Part shown: positions 1-11,600 of the stretch, piece by piece
Layout of the letters: every line of letters starts with the position of its first letter
Position numbering within the stretch: position 1 is the first letter of the stretch
NCBI GenBank assembly: GCA_021234155.1
Contig: JAJEKV010000034.1
Span: forward strand, 2,418,001-2,482,000
Reading direction: 5' to 3'
From: Isoetes taiwanensis
Taxonomy: Eukaryota; Streptophyta; Lycopodiopsida; Isoetales; Isoetaceae
DNA: 64,000 bases
The notes under the pieces: generated by a model
What the model saw: the letters and a program-made list of their open reading frames with translations, nothing else
Databases searched by the model: none
What the model was told of the DNA's origin: nothing
Position numbers and translations under genes: made by a program

Positions 1-149
1 CTTACATGCATATTGGAAACCACTATTCCGATAACAGGTTTCATTCTATCTTAAGATTTATCTTGTATGATTCAGGGTTTAGGGTTTTAGCGTGCTTGGT
101 CAAAAGTCCGACTATGAGAAATATTACAGCTCCGATTTGTAAAGCTTCC

Positions 150-308
150 TCAAAGAGCAGGTTCTATCAAGACATGACTAACTAGCCCTTCACCAGTGCT
201 GCCTTCAACTGCTATGGCTGTCACAAATCCCAGCATGGCCAATCTTCCATTTATGGTCTCAGGAGCTGGGCCAGAAAATGCGAAGATGTCTCCGAACCCG
301 GTGCTCGC
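150..308 (-). pseudogene. ELIP-like exon 3, detached copy 1
   Basis: The minus strand encodes the first LHC-type helix of an early light-induced protein, including FAFSGPAPETINGRLAM and GFVTAIAVE, and ends in a TGA after a short tail. The acidic-Asn-Arg core of chlorophyll-binding helix I (E..NGR.AM) is visible. It matches exon 3 of the ELIP-like gene at 20984-21781. Beyond the splice acceptor the match stops after about a dozen bases and a minisatellite replaces the ELIP intron, so exons 1 and 2 are missing. This is a duplicated fragment without its transit peptide. Confidence 0.7.
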
Positions 309-324
309 CTGTTAAGAAAATCCG

Positions 325-560
325 TAAGATAATACCCTATTCAGGTAATACCTTATTTCAAATCATACCCTATTATCATTTGCAAAATAATACCCCATTT
401 CAAATAATACCCCATTCCAAATAATTCCCTGTTTTAAATAATACCCCATTCCAAATAATTCCCTGTTTTAAATAGTACCCCATTCCAAATAATTCCCTGT
501 TTCAAATAATACCCCATTAATAACATACGCTGTTATCATTTGAAAGATAATACCGTATGA
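325..560. repeat. Minisatellite of AATACCCCATT-like units
   Basis: Degenerate tandem units of about 17-19 bases alternate AAATAATACCCCATTCC-like and AAATAATTCCCTGTTTT-like versions. A second copy lies at 3990-4240, in the same position relative to the detached ELIP exon 3. Confidence 0.75.
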
Positions 561-1146
561 CATCATAAAAAAATACCATGTTATCATTTGTAAGTTAATA
601 TATTTCAAAAATAAGTTGATAAGTAACAACTTGAGCAGAGCTAATCAGTAACAAATTGACAAATCTTTTATTATTTCAAAACAATGATAATAAACTGATC
701 AAATTACACCGCAAATGAAATCTCAATACCTGCTTTGTAAATCTACACACTTTCGGTGAGCATGGTGGCCAAAAAGGTGACCACGGCTCGGCAACATCTC
801 GGACTTTGATGCCAATCCATGAAGAGATATTGGAGATGTCCCTCCATTTTGGCACAAAATTTCCAACCTCTATTGTTGCGCTAGAAACACAAAACTTGAG
901 ACGAGAAAAGGGAAACTCTAGCTCTTACCTGCAAGACCATAATAGCTCAGATACATTTTCAATGGAATGGGTGCAAATAGTTTCTTCCTCATTATTATTA
1001 TCAATAATGAAAATCAGAAATGGAAAACGGAGATAATAAGTAGTATAAGACATTCTAATATATTACATATAAACTTCATCGACTTTGATGCTAATCAATG
1101 AAGGCATGTCCTTGCAGATATTATCACTTACAAATAAAATTAATGT

Positions 1147-1671
1147 TTACCTTTGAAGCAGCAAGAAAACACATATGTGCAGCTCCTCCATGAGATTCTT
1201 GTGAGAATCGAGATGTCCAGATGTTCCGGATCTGACTAACATGGTTGCAAATGAATATACAACACTGGTTATGAGCCTGTAAATCAATGATATATCAAAA
1301 TTTTGCATTGTCATTGCTCGAAATGACAGGATATGCATGTAGAAACATGCATATCGACATAAGGAAAAATTTAATCGACCAAAGGTGCTATTAAATACCT
1401 GTGTCCTCAGCAGAGATGAACATTCAGGAAAGACTCCTAGAAAGGCATGGTTGAATTGTAGAAGCATGGTGCCAAAACTCGCTGCTAGAAGCCCGAAACT
1501 CAATCTGGAAGTAAGAAAAGACCTTAATACCTTTAACAATCCCGCAGTAAGAAAAATGCTAGAATGCCATTTATGATCAATAGTTGAAATGTATTTTTTC
1601 TCTTTCAATGTCGCCACAGGCTCCTCAAGCACAACACCAGAGGAAGCAGACCAGTTGTAGGTGGGGCTCAT
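1147..1671 (-). CDS. Unrecognised hydrophobic ORF in block P, copy 1
   Basis: A 174-codon open frame with hydrophobic stretches (for example HSSIFLTAGLLKVL and SRLSFGLLAASFGTMLLQF). Its homologue at 18314-18826 is also open, with a 4-codon in-frame length difference and few substitutions, which mildly favours coding or recent duplication. I do not recognise a family. A possible splice donor follows the LLRTQ codons, so the real product could be about 90 residues plus another exon. It may equally be a chance frame inside a repeat. Confidence 0.25.
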   Translation of the reverse strand: MSPTYNWSASSGVVLEEPVATLKEKKYISTIDHKWHSSIFLTAGLLKVLRSFLTSRLSFGLLAASFGTMLLQFNHAFLGVFPECSSLLRTQVFNSTFGRLNFSLCRYACFYMHILSFRAMTMQNFDISLIYRLITSVVYSFATMLVRSGTSGHLDSHKNLMEELHICVFLLLQR

Positions 1672-2171
1672 GCCTCAGCTTTTCTGAACAGTTTAGATCT
1701 TTCATTTTCTGCAGTTGCTAGCATAAGTAAATGGATAGCAGCATGGGCACCCACTTTTGTATCAGCTGTGGATGAGGAGGAGTCATCCTGGAAATGGGCG
1801 CCTCCACCAAAAAGATTGGAAAACAGGGCACAGAAGCCATTCCACTCAAAATCTCCAGAAAAAGCCCTGTTTCATTAAATGGGCGAAGGCACCTCAACCA
1901 GAAAAATGGTGCGGGTCACCTCAACCAAAGGCCTTACGATTCAGGGTTCCATTCACTACTGGTTAAGAGCATTTTCTTTCCTTTCCATTCTGACATGGCA
2001 AGGGCGTGAATCCAGTAGCTCGAGTTCAAGTCTGGATAGAACCTGCTCTTTGAGGAAGCTTTACAAATCGAAGCTGTAATATTATAGTGGTTTCCAATAT
2101 GCTGCGACAGAAGGTGGTTAGTTCAAGTCTGGATAGAACCTGCTCTTTGAGGAAGCTTTACAAATCGGAGC

Positions 2172-2440
2172 TGTAATATTATAGTGGTTTCCAATATGCT
2201 GCGACAGAAGGTGGTTGTGAAAGTAGACCGCCAAGAACGCCATAAGAGATATGTGAAGCGCATTATTGCACATGACGAAGCGAAGGCATTGCGCAGATTA
2301 GGTGATGAGGTAAGTTTCTTTTCCCTGTTTAGATCTCTTCTTATTTCCATGTCCGGTTTTTCCTTACGTTCATGCGGTCGGACTCGAACTGTCGATCCAT
2401 TATGTAAATCTGAGACAATGGATTATGCTTGAAATAGTAA
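2172..2440 (+). pseudogene. Ribosomal protein S17-like copy, plus arm of block P
   Basis: Encodes VVSNMLRQKVVVKVDR then KRYVKRIIAHDE, the uS17 core, but lacks the first codons. The segment for RPFRQ is shortened and the end of exon 1 is rewritten relative to the copy at 19336-19643. The exon 1 donor GATGAG|GTAAG is still present. Exon 2 is also scrambled. Read as an inactive or mis-sequenced copy. Confidence 0.65.
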
Positions 2441-3375
2441 AAGCGAACCGATCCTTCACCGTCGACAAGAAGAAAATTTGAATTGTAGGTGATGTTTGTA
2501 TTATTTCTCTACGATATTTTGTGAATGTTGTGGCATTCTTGAGTGTTGCTTGTAAATGAAGCGAGAAAAAATATGTCTTGTGCCTCTGGACTAAGCAGGT
2601 GCATATTGCGGCATTTTCGGGATGTATCTTGGCTAAAAAAAGCTTGTACTTGAGAGTGTCTCCAATTATGTAATTGATTTTTAAGGAAGTAAAACAATTT
2701 GAGCTTCAAGCTAGAACCCCCTGGATATGTCGGCTATATGCAGAGGGATTACTTGCTCTTACACAGAGACAAATTTGATATATATGCAATGATCTCTAGT
2801 TAGGGTAAAGATTGAAGTCGATGCAAGATACCTTTCCATTTCATCATTGTCATCTCCATTTCCTTGTGGGGATAAGCCGGTGTTCTAACATTTATCAATT
2901 ACATGTTCATAACTTTAGAGCTCATTTCGACATCTTACCCATCCTTCCAACATCATCTTATTGTTTAGCGAGGGCAAGAAGTTAACCCAATGCTTCGATT
3001 ACTATGATGACATGGTGAAGCATGTGTTAAGCCTACCCATAGCCATTTCAAAGTCTCCAAATGCTTACTACATCGCGGGTACTTGATGCTATAACCACCA
3101 ACATGTGCAACATAAAGCGCATTCTTGCAGATGGTATCAATCTGGAATGGCGATGGTGTCTTTGCTTATACTCAAAATGCTCAAGCCTTATCCTAGCACA
3201 TTCGCCAAGTAGAACTTGAGAAGAAAAGAAGGTTCTTTGTTGGATGAAGTAGTCCGAAAGTGCTTGGATAAATTCTGAGCATCTCAATATTCTTTAATGT
3301 ACAAGCAACACTCAAGAATGCCACAACATTCACAAATCTTTGTGTAGAGAAATAATACAAACATCGGGTCTACAA

Positions 3376-3704
3376 TTCGGCTCTTCTTGTCGGTGTGAAG
3401 GATCGATTCGTTTTACTATTTGATTTACAATCCATTATGCGCATTTACATAATGGATCGGCGGTGTTCGAAGTCGACCTCGCATGAGCGAAGGAAAAACC
3501 GGACATGGAAATAAGAAGAGATCTAAACAGGGGAAAAAAAAAACTTACCTCATCACCTAATCTGCAGCTGCTCTGCTCATCATGTGCAATAATGCGCTTC
3601 ACATATCTCTTATGGCGTTCTTGGCGAAAAGGGCGGTCTACTTTCACAACCACCTTCTGTCGCGCAAACATATTGGAAACCACTATTAGATAACGAGGTT
3701 TCAT
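3376..3704 (-). pseudogene. Ribosomal protein S17-like copy, minus arm of block P
   Basis: The exon 1 frame begins near 3704 with an MKPRYLIVVSNM-like start and continues through QKVVVKVDRPFRQERHKRY to the CRLGDE end and a GT donor. Exon 2 is degraded by many small changes at CAG/CTG positions, with loss of the acceptor and shifted frames. It is the inverted partner of the copy at 2172 and the block-duplicate of 20526-20878. Confidence 0.65.
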
Positions 3705-3810
3705 TCTATCTTAAGATTTATCTTGTATGATTCGGGGTTTAGGGTTTTAGCGTGCTTGGTCAAAAGCCGACTATGAGAAATATTCTGACTCCGATTTGTA
3801 AAGCTTCCTC

Positions 3811-3973
3811 AAAGAGCGAGGTTCTATCGAGACATGACTAACTAGCCCTTCACCCAGTCTTTGCCTTCAACTGCTATGGGCTGTCACAAATCCCAAAGCA
3901 TGGCCAATCTTCCATTTATGGTCTCAGGAGCTGGGCCAGAAAATGCGAAGATGTCTCCGAACCCGGTGCTCGC
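3811..3973 (-). pseudogene. ELIP-like exon 3, detached copy 2
   Basis: Same fragment as 150-308, encoding ELIP helix I, but with several small insertions (for example in the sequences for the TAIAVEGS and HGWDL regions) that shift the frame. It is followed by the second minisatellite copy. Confidence 0.65.
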
Positions 3974-3989
3974 CTGTTAAGAAAATCCG

Positions 3990-4240
3990 TAAGATAATAT
4001 CCTATTCAGGTAATACCTTATTTCAAATCATACCCTATTATCATTTGCAAAATAATACCCCGTTTCAAATAATACCCCATTCCAAATAATTCCATGTTTT
4101 AAATAATACCCCATTCCAAATAATTCCCTGTTTTAAATAGTACCCCATTCCAAATAATTCCCTGTTTCAAATAATACCCCATTAATAACATACGCTGTTA
4201 TCATTTGAAAGATAATACCGTATGACATCATAAAAAAATA
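3990..4240. repeat. Minisatellite of AATACCCCATT-like units, copy 2
   Basis: Near copy of 325-560, slightly shorter because one tandem unit is missing. Confidence 0.75.
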
Positions 4241-4739
4241 CCATGTTATCATTTGTAAGTTAATATATTTCAAAAATAAGTTGATAAGTAACAACTTGAG
4301 CAGAGCTAATCAGTAACAAATTGACAAATCTTTTTATTATTTCAAAAACAACAGTAATAAACTGATCAAATTACACACTGCAAATGAAATCTCAATACAC
4401 ATTGTAAATCTACACACTTTCAGCAGAGCATGGTGGCCAAAAGGTGACCACAGCTCAGCAAAATCTCAGACTTTGATGCCAATCCATGAAGAGATATTGG
4501 AGATGTCCCTCCATTTTGGCACAAAAATTTCCAGCCTCTATTGTTGCGCTAGAAACACAAACGCAGACAGAAAAAGGGAAACTCTAGCTCTTACCTGCAA
4601 GACCATAATAGCTCAGATACATTTTCAATGGAATGGGTGCAAATAGTTTCTTCCTCATTATTATTATCATTATTATTATCAATAATGAAAATCAGAAATG
4701 GAAAACGGAAATAATAAGTAGTATAAGACATTCTAATAT

Positions 4740-5010
4740 CGTCGATTCGCGCAGCGAATCGGCATTCTTGCTCAAGACGAGCATGCATGCATTGCATGCG
4801 TCGCATGCATGCATCGCATGCGTTTTGGGCCGTTCGTCAGGTTGGGCGTTTGCTACTTATTGCAGAGTTCTTCATCGACGTTTCATCGGCGCTTCCTCTT
4901 CTCTCAGCAGTACCTTATTCTCTTTGATTTGTTTCCAGGCAGGGGAGGGGCTTCTTCCTGCCTGGTTTGGCCAGTTTGGCGTTGCTTTCCTGCTGTCCTT
5001 TTCGGCCTTT
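4740..5010. repeat. Tandem unit Q-Y number 1 (left part, split by the CACTA)
   Basis: The unit starts at CGTCGATTCGCGCAGCGAAT, itself a short inverted repeat, and carries a dense run of CATGCATG/GCATGC (RY-type) motifs at about 4782-4824. It resumes after the CACTA at 17699 and ends with a 48-base sequence finishing GTGCAAGAATAT at about 17801. A second unit follows at 17802-18228. Q sequence matches for about 165 bases, after which the units diverge. Confidence 0.7.
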
Positions 5011-5031
5011 CACTACTACAAAAATAGGTAT

Positions 5032-5480
5032 AAATGGCACAATTATTTGCCATTTTTCCCCTATATAAATGGCACTTTTTGGGTGTGCCATTTGTGCATA
5101 TTTGTGCCGTAAATGCTCCGCCTTTTTTTTGCCATTTATGTGTGGCCAAAAATATGTGCCATTTAAATGACATGTGTGTGCCATTTAAGTGACTTGTGAT
5201 TGTGTCATTCATGTGCCATTTAAATGACATGTATTGTGCCATTTAAATGCCATTCAAGTGACATGCATTGTGACATGTATGTATGGTGCATGTGCCACTC
5301 AATTAGTGCCATAAGTATGACATGTATGTGTAGTGCTTGTGCCACTAAAGCGCCATAAGTATGGCATGTATATATAGTGTTTTTGCCACTCAAGCGTCAT
5401 TAAGGTGGCATGCATATGCCATGAAAGTGCCATGAAATTGTCATGGTCATTGTGACATGAATGTGTGGAGTGATTGCCAT
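5032..5480. repeat. Left subterminal repeat array of the CACTA
   Basis: More than a dozen copies of TGCCATTT or its complement AAATGGCA occur here, often as GTGCCATTTAAATG. In En/Spm the TnpA-type protein binds short subterminal motifs to bring the ends together. The motif here is the likely binding site of the 5625-12048 product (inference). Confidence 0.85.
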
Positions 5481-5624
5481 TTTCATATTCTTTAAATAGA
5501 ATTAGTTGTTTTATGGTTATGTGAACAATGTTGAATAGTATTTCTATAAAGAGAAATACAATAACAAAATATTCAATAAAATGTCATGTCATGGATACAA
5601 TAATAGTAAATAGAATGTCAAATG

Positions 5625-8600
5625 TCATGTGGGCACAATAATAGTAAATAGAATGTCATACACAAGGACCCAATGTTTAGCAATACGACTCAATAACGAT
5701 AATGGCCAAATGATCACTGAGTTTATAGCATCCTTGAATGTCGTAAGTTCGCTTGTTGGATACAACAACTGATCATTCAAGTGTCCAGGATTTATGCCTT
5801 GAACCATAATAGAAGCATTACCATTGCCAATTGGTTGACAGTGACAAGTTTTCTTTGGATCTAACGAGAAAATCCTTCCATGTCCAATGATTGATTTATT
5901 TCTCAAATCAAGAATTTGGACTTCATTGTTTTCCTGTAGTAAATGGACCAAGAAAATCACATGTTACTTTTGAAAAGTTCAAAAAACCAAAACATAGATA
6001 TAGATGTTACCTGAAAATCCTTTTGGACATGTTTTGTTGGCAAACACTGTTTTTTGAACTTGGGAATTGCACTTCCCTAATATTCAAAATATAAATTACA
6101 ATTAACGAAATTCTCATAGTTCATTAAATATATGCTACTTTACCTGGCTTCCAATGGATGCTTCTTTGTTGATCACTTTCCTCACGACCTGAGTTATTAT
6201 ATAAAGGATTGATGACATTAAATGAACAAGAACAATCGTTCGAGATGGTTTACTTTACCTGGCTTCCAACAGATGCCTCCTTACAAATCACTTTTCCCAT
6301 AGCCTACATAATTGTTATATAAAAGATCAAAGATATGAAGTGAGTAAGAGCAACCAACAAAGATAATTTCGCAATACCTGGCTTCCAACTGATGCTTCCT
6401 TGTTGATCATTTTTCTTGCAACCTACATAATTAATTTGTAAAGGATTGATGGCATAGAAAAATGAAAAAATATATCACAAAGATATTTCCACAATACCTG
6501 GCTTCCAACTGAGGTTTCTCTACTTGTTACCTTTCCCAAAGCCTATTGTAAAGGATTAACGATATAAGGTAAATAGAAACAATTAATGAAGATGTTTTCA
6601 CAATACCTCTTCTTTTGTATCTTCTTCAAGTTTTTTCTTCTTAGCAGATAAGCTTTCAATCTGTTTGTGCAACTCTAGAAGCATAGATTTGGCATCATTC
6701 ACCATTTGTGTAACATCACCTTGAGTTTCTCTAGGCTCTTCGAAGCTTTCATGAAGAGCAATTGGCTTCTTGACACGTTTGCATGTAGCTTTCACATTGA
6801 ATGACGGTGAGGGATGTGCACATGTACCCTAAAATTCCATACAAAGAAGATAAATAGAAACATATAATAGAAACATATAGTCACCACATAATTTAAAGGA
6901 TCAAGAAAATGTAACCTTACGTTTGATTTCTCTTCCCAATCTAGTGTCTTGGCTCCCCTTGGTAAGTTCCCATATCCTTTAGAGGTATGAGCTTCATTTG
7001 CAATTTCAGCTGTGGTTGGCGACCTTTGCATCTTTCCTTTCTACAATTTTGTAATCAAATGAATTTTACACATTAACATGACACTTACCAAGTAGATGGA
7101 AATTTAAGATTAACATTCTTACCAAACGTACGTATGTTCCAGCATAGCCACTTCTTCCAGTGTTGTTAGTAATTTTTTGATCTGCTCGGTTCTTTTTGTT
7201 GCGACTACTAGAGCTCTGAAGAATATTAGCATTTAGTATTTTACATCAAAATTTTTTTATAAAGATATTAAACAATATAATATTTTACCTTGTATTCGTT
7301 TGTCTCCATATATGCAAGAAATCTAAACCACATATCATTCTTCATCCAATCTGGCTTTATTGGCTCTTCATTATTTTTTCGAGCTTGCAAGACCTTATTG
7401 CATACACTCCTCCTTGCCTCTCTAATACCCTTAGAAAGGCGCGTCCGCCAATATTTTTTGTCCCACTCAGCCCAAGGTATAACAAACCAATCCTGCATTC
7501 GTGAAATAAAAAATCACGTTATCTATTTTGATTAAAAAGAAATATAAAAAGCTTTGAAGACGTCTATTTTATTTGATGAGAAATAATTAGAAAGCTATGC
7601 ATTTTTAATTAAAATCACCTATTTAAAATTAAAGTCACCTGCAATGTTCTTCGTACAAGGTCCAACTGCCCCTGGGGAACTTTTCTCATGTCTGAAATGG
7701 ACAGATCAACGTGCTTTTTGATGAGTAAATTTAGTTTCCGATCAAAGTAATTCTTATAGGCACCACATGGGATCATTTCGCCATCAAGTTCCAGTTTGTA
7801 TGGTCTTTCCTCTCTTACAATTGCCCTTATAGCATTATTTGATAATCTTCTTAGGTGGTTCCGGCGTGCTTTTTCATAATTGGGTTGATGCTCTTCGCCT
7901 TTATTTTGTATATTCCCTCATAAAAAAGTTAGTAAGTAAAATAAATAAACTAGAAAAAAATAGAATCTTGCACAAATGTTAACTTATTAGGATACAAACA
8001 AATCAAAATCTCGATCTTGAAGAAACTTTTTTTTTTTATTTAGCTTACGACGTCAACACGTACTATATACTATTTGAAGCATAATTTTAAGGCAATTGAT
8101 TTTGCATACTCAACAAAACTATTAACCGATACTATATCCTCTTTCAAAGAAATGAATGCATAACAAGATTGTGACTTTTTGTGAAACCTTGGGGTATTCT
8201 CAAAATGTCATGGTGTTGCATTGGTTTTATCATAAGAGTGCATAATGATCTAATTGGTATACTTGTTAAATATATCGAGATTCATTTGCATAGTGCATGG
8301 TTTGTGCTTTTTTACACTAGCTAAGTTTCTTGGACTTCAATAGACACATCTTACAATATACACAACTTATCATGCGTGATATAGGGAGGCTTTAGAACCA
8401 TTGGAATTGAACCATTGGAATTGAACCATTGGAATTCATTCAGTATGGCACCATGCAAGCATTAGTTGCTTAAGCTGCAACGTAATGATTCAACCCAAAT
8501 ATGTGCAATAAAGTTCCCACTATTCAGTATGGCAAGCTTTGTGTTGCTGGTTGCATGCAACATGGATCCACAGCAGAAAGAAAAGCACATCAAGGAAATG

Positions 8601-11600
8601 TAACTTCTCTGAGACTTTTATCTAATCTTTACATTTTAGTCCCCAATGCAGGAGAATCTATTTCAAGCTGGATTCTGGCTATAAAGGCCTGGAATAATTT
8701 ACCCTCTTTTAGTGCTTGTAGATAGAACATGCATTAAGGATGGTCATAAAAGTGGTCCTATTTTTGCATTATTCTGCTAAACTTCATCTGCCAGAAAAGC
8801 AGAAGAGCTTCTCTACCTATAACCATGAGTGGGATATCATGAGTGGGATATCCTGCAACCATAGCAGTACAAAGAGGAAACACTTCTATGATGTGTCTTT
8901 GTGAAAGATGTGCATGCATTTTCCAGACTATCACAAGTTCCATATATTTTAAAGTGGCAGAACCCAATGCCAACTCTGATTTTATGCCACTATAACAATG
9001 TCTACATAATCTTTTGATCATAACAAGCACCTCATATGAAAGAAACATAACCATGTCGGGATTTACATTGTCTAGCTGCATCTCTAATCTCTAAAGTAGC
9101 GTTCCTACATCCTCACTCAAATATGTGCTGCAATTCTTGTAGTCCAATAAACCATATCTTTTAACAAATACTGACCTTGTTGATATTCAGCTGCACCTTG
9201 GCCTTGATCTGGAACAACACTTAAAGGAGGTTCGAGTCTGCCACTCTGCTCCGACAAATTGATATTCCCTGCCAAAACACGCAGATCACAATATGAGCGA
9301 ATCGACTATACAAGATTTCAGTTGTCTTATTTAATGCAATTCCCCTACTTTGCCATGGTTGTGACATCAACATTATGTTGGCAATTGGGATTTATGGAAG
9401 TCTCAGCTTACATCAAACAATAAATCTTAGCAAAGCTTAATCTATGGCCAAGATTAGCTTTCACACATGATATGTTCTTCAAACAAATCTTCATGGATGG
9501 AGATATTTTGAGAAGTGTGTTTCTTAGAAATGAAGGAGCATCCATAAGAAATACCACAACATAACTGTAAAGTTCTTAGGCAATCAGGAATAACTTCATT
9601 CTTAACTGTTAAGGAAGAGATGGACCAGGAACAAGTGTGGAAGAGGACTCACTGTTACAGTAATCTCAGATGGGCTTAGCTAGCTTGATTTCTTTACCAG
9701 TCTTGAAATGTGTAACAATCATGCAGTTTTCTGAAAGGGACATACAGGGCTTCTACAAGAAGGTAAACAGAAGGTAAAACAAGACAAACATCCTACATCC
9801 TCACTCAAATATGCTTGTAGTCCAACAAGCCATATTCGCACATCATATTTTGTCATATCAAATGCTCGATAGACACTATAAAGATGCAGTATTTATCATA
9901 CATTCTAAGAATAGCCTTTAACAAATACTGACCTTGTTGATATTCAGCTGCACCTTCACCTTGCTCTGCAACAACACTTGAAGGGGGTTCGAGTCTGCTA
10001 CTCCTCTCCAATAGATTGATATTCCCTGCCAAAAAATGCAGATTACAAATATTTAATATTGAACTTTAAACATTAAAGAAGTGGAGCATGTCTTTATGCA
10101 ATTCGAGCAACCAAATAGTATTCTTGCTTTGAAAACAAGGAAGAGAGCACACTCGAGACCAACAAGGAAAGCATGCAAGTGTACATGGCTGGCCAATAAG
10201 GTACAGAATCTGGCTTTATGTTCTGCTACAGTAAATTCCAGCAACTTATAAATATGACATCAAGGTTCTGAAATGTGAAATGTGGATTACTGCCTAAATA
10301 TTCTTACGTTAAGATATGTCATCAATCTAAAGCAACACGAAATTAATAGGTAAAGGAAATGCTTTCATTGGCACTGATTTGATCAACATGTATGCAAAAG
10401 GTGGCTTGCAGTGCAGTCCAAATGTTTTCCCAAGATAGGCCAAGCATGCACCAGCTGTTAACCCAATTAAAAGAAATAGAGTAAATGCTTTGCCACACTA
10501 GAGTTTACACTTCCACAGAAATCCAAGTAAACAAGAGGCGCCTGTACATTTTCTAAACCCTTTCCACTGTACAGAGATTGGCCTTTAAAAGTAAGTCCAT
10601 TTTCAAGCACAGCAGTGGCAGGAAACGACCTGTCAATGGTTCCAGCTCCAACAGTTGTAATCCATGGTGCAGTATTAACTACAGAGTAACTGTATGGTCC
10701 ATTATTTCCAGCCGAGGCCGAAAAGAATAATCTTGCAGCAAATAATCTTTATGTATTGATTTCACGAAAATCTTGGCATTTGCTTTGTAGTGTAAAGCGT
10801 GAACTATTATCTGGCACCCTTTATCCGTGTTTACTTTATAACTTTGCCTCTGCTGGTCATCTTACTAACAGATCATGAAATGTTCAACTCAAATAAATAG
10901 CTAGTATGCATTCCATACGGCATTAGTTTAGTTCACTTTTCATGAAAGGTTAATTGCTATAGTTAAATTCAGGAACTGAAAAAAGAGCAATACGCTGCTG
11001 TTGGTGCATTGTTTCAGCTGCAGCAAAGGTAGTAGAACCTTTATTCACAATTTTGACAAGGCCAGACTTGAGCCCTGCAGGTCAGCACAGTGCAATGCAA
11101 GTTCTAGTAAGATTCTAGAGAAAAACCAAACTCCAAGTGATAGTTTGTCTCCCCATCAAATATTAGAGCCACTTATAAGACTGTTGGACTCTTCTTCACA
11201 GCCACTTCAGCAGCTAACATCTGAATTGCTCTCCTATTTGCTCATGCAAGACTGCTAAGAGGTCTAAGTGGTGCGAAAAACAAGTGATGGAGCATCCAAG
11301 AAAAGAATAGAATGGAAGGAACGTTTGAGAAAGCAGCATTTAACTACTGTCCAAATCTACAGAACATCCTATTGAATCATGAAATCAAAGAGCAAAAAAA
11401 TTTAATTCAAGGAGAGGCATGCCACCAAGTAAACTAAGAAATATAAAATACCTCTTGGGAGCCTTTGTAAATCCAGGTCTGCATCTCGTAAACCGTCGTC
11501 CTTTACTGTTGACATGAAAGCATTATCCGAAGATGAGAGTAATATATGAAACCGATCATTTGGCATCATTTAGAATCGTTTGACCCATGGCATCAATTAG

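Larger units (their letters stand above)
1..1060. repeat. Duplicated block X, copy 1
   Basis: This block is repeated at about 3660-4738, beginning at the S17 gene 5' end and running through the ELIP exon 3 fragment, the minisatellite and a non-coding stretch ending near CATTCTAATAT. Copy 1 then joins block P at about 1061, whereas copy 2 joins a different unit at 4740. No intact gene is seen between 560 and 1060. Confidence 0.75.
1061..3667. repeat. Duplicated block P, copy 1
   Basis: About 2.6 kb is nearly colinear with 18228-20846. Inside is an inverted repeat: plus-oriented S17 sequence at 2172-2440 is mirrored by minus-oriented S17 sequence at 3376-3704, with a loop of about 0.9 kb. Differences from the other copy are concentrated at CAG/CTG sites (see findings). 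Confidence 0.8.

Noticed and set aside
7920-9170. Additional exons of the TnpA-like gene (for example an open frame at 8501-8725)
   Set aside because: The frame is on the opposite strand and the flanking exons already join in phase without it.
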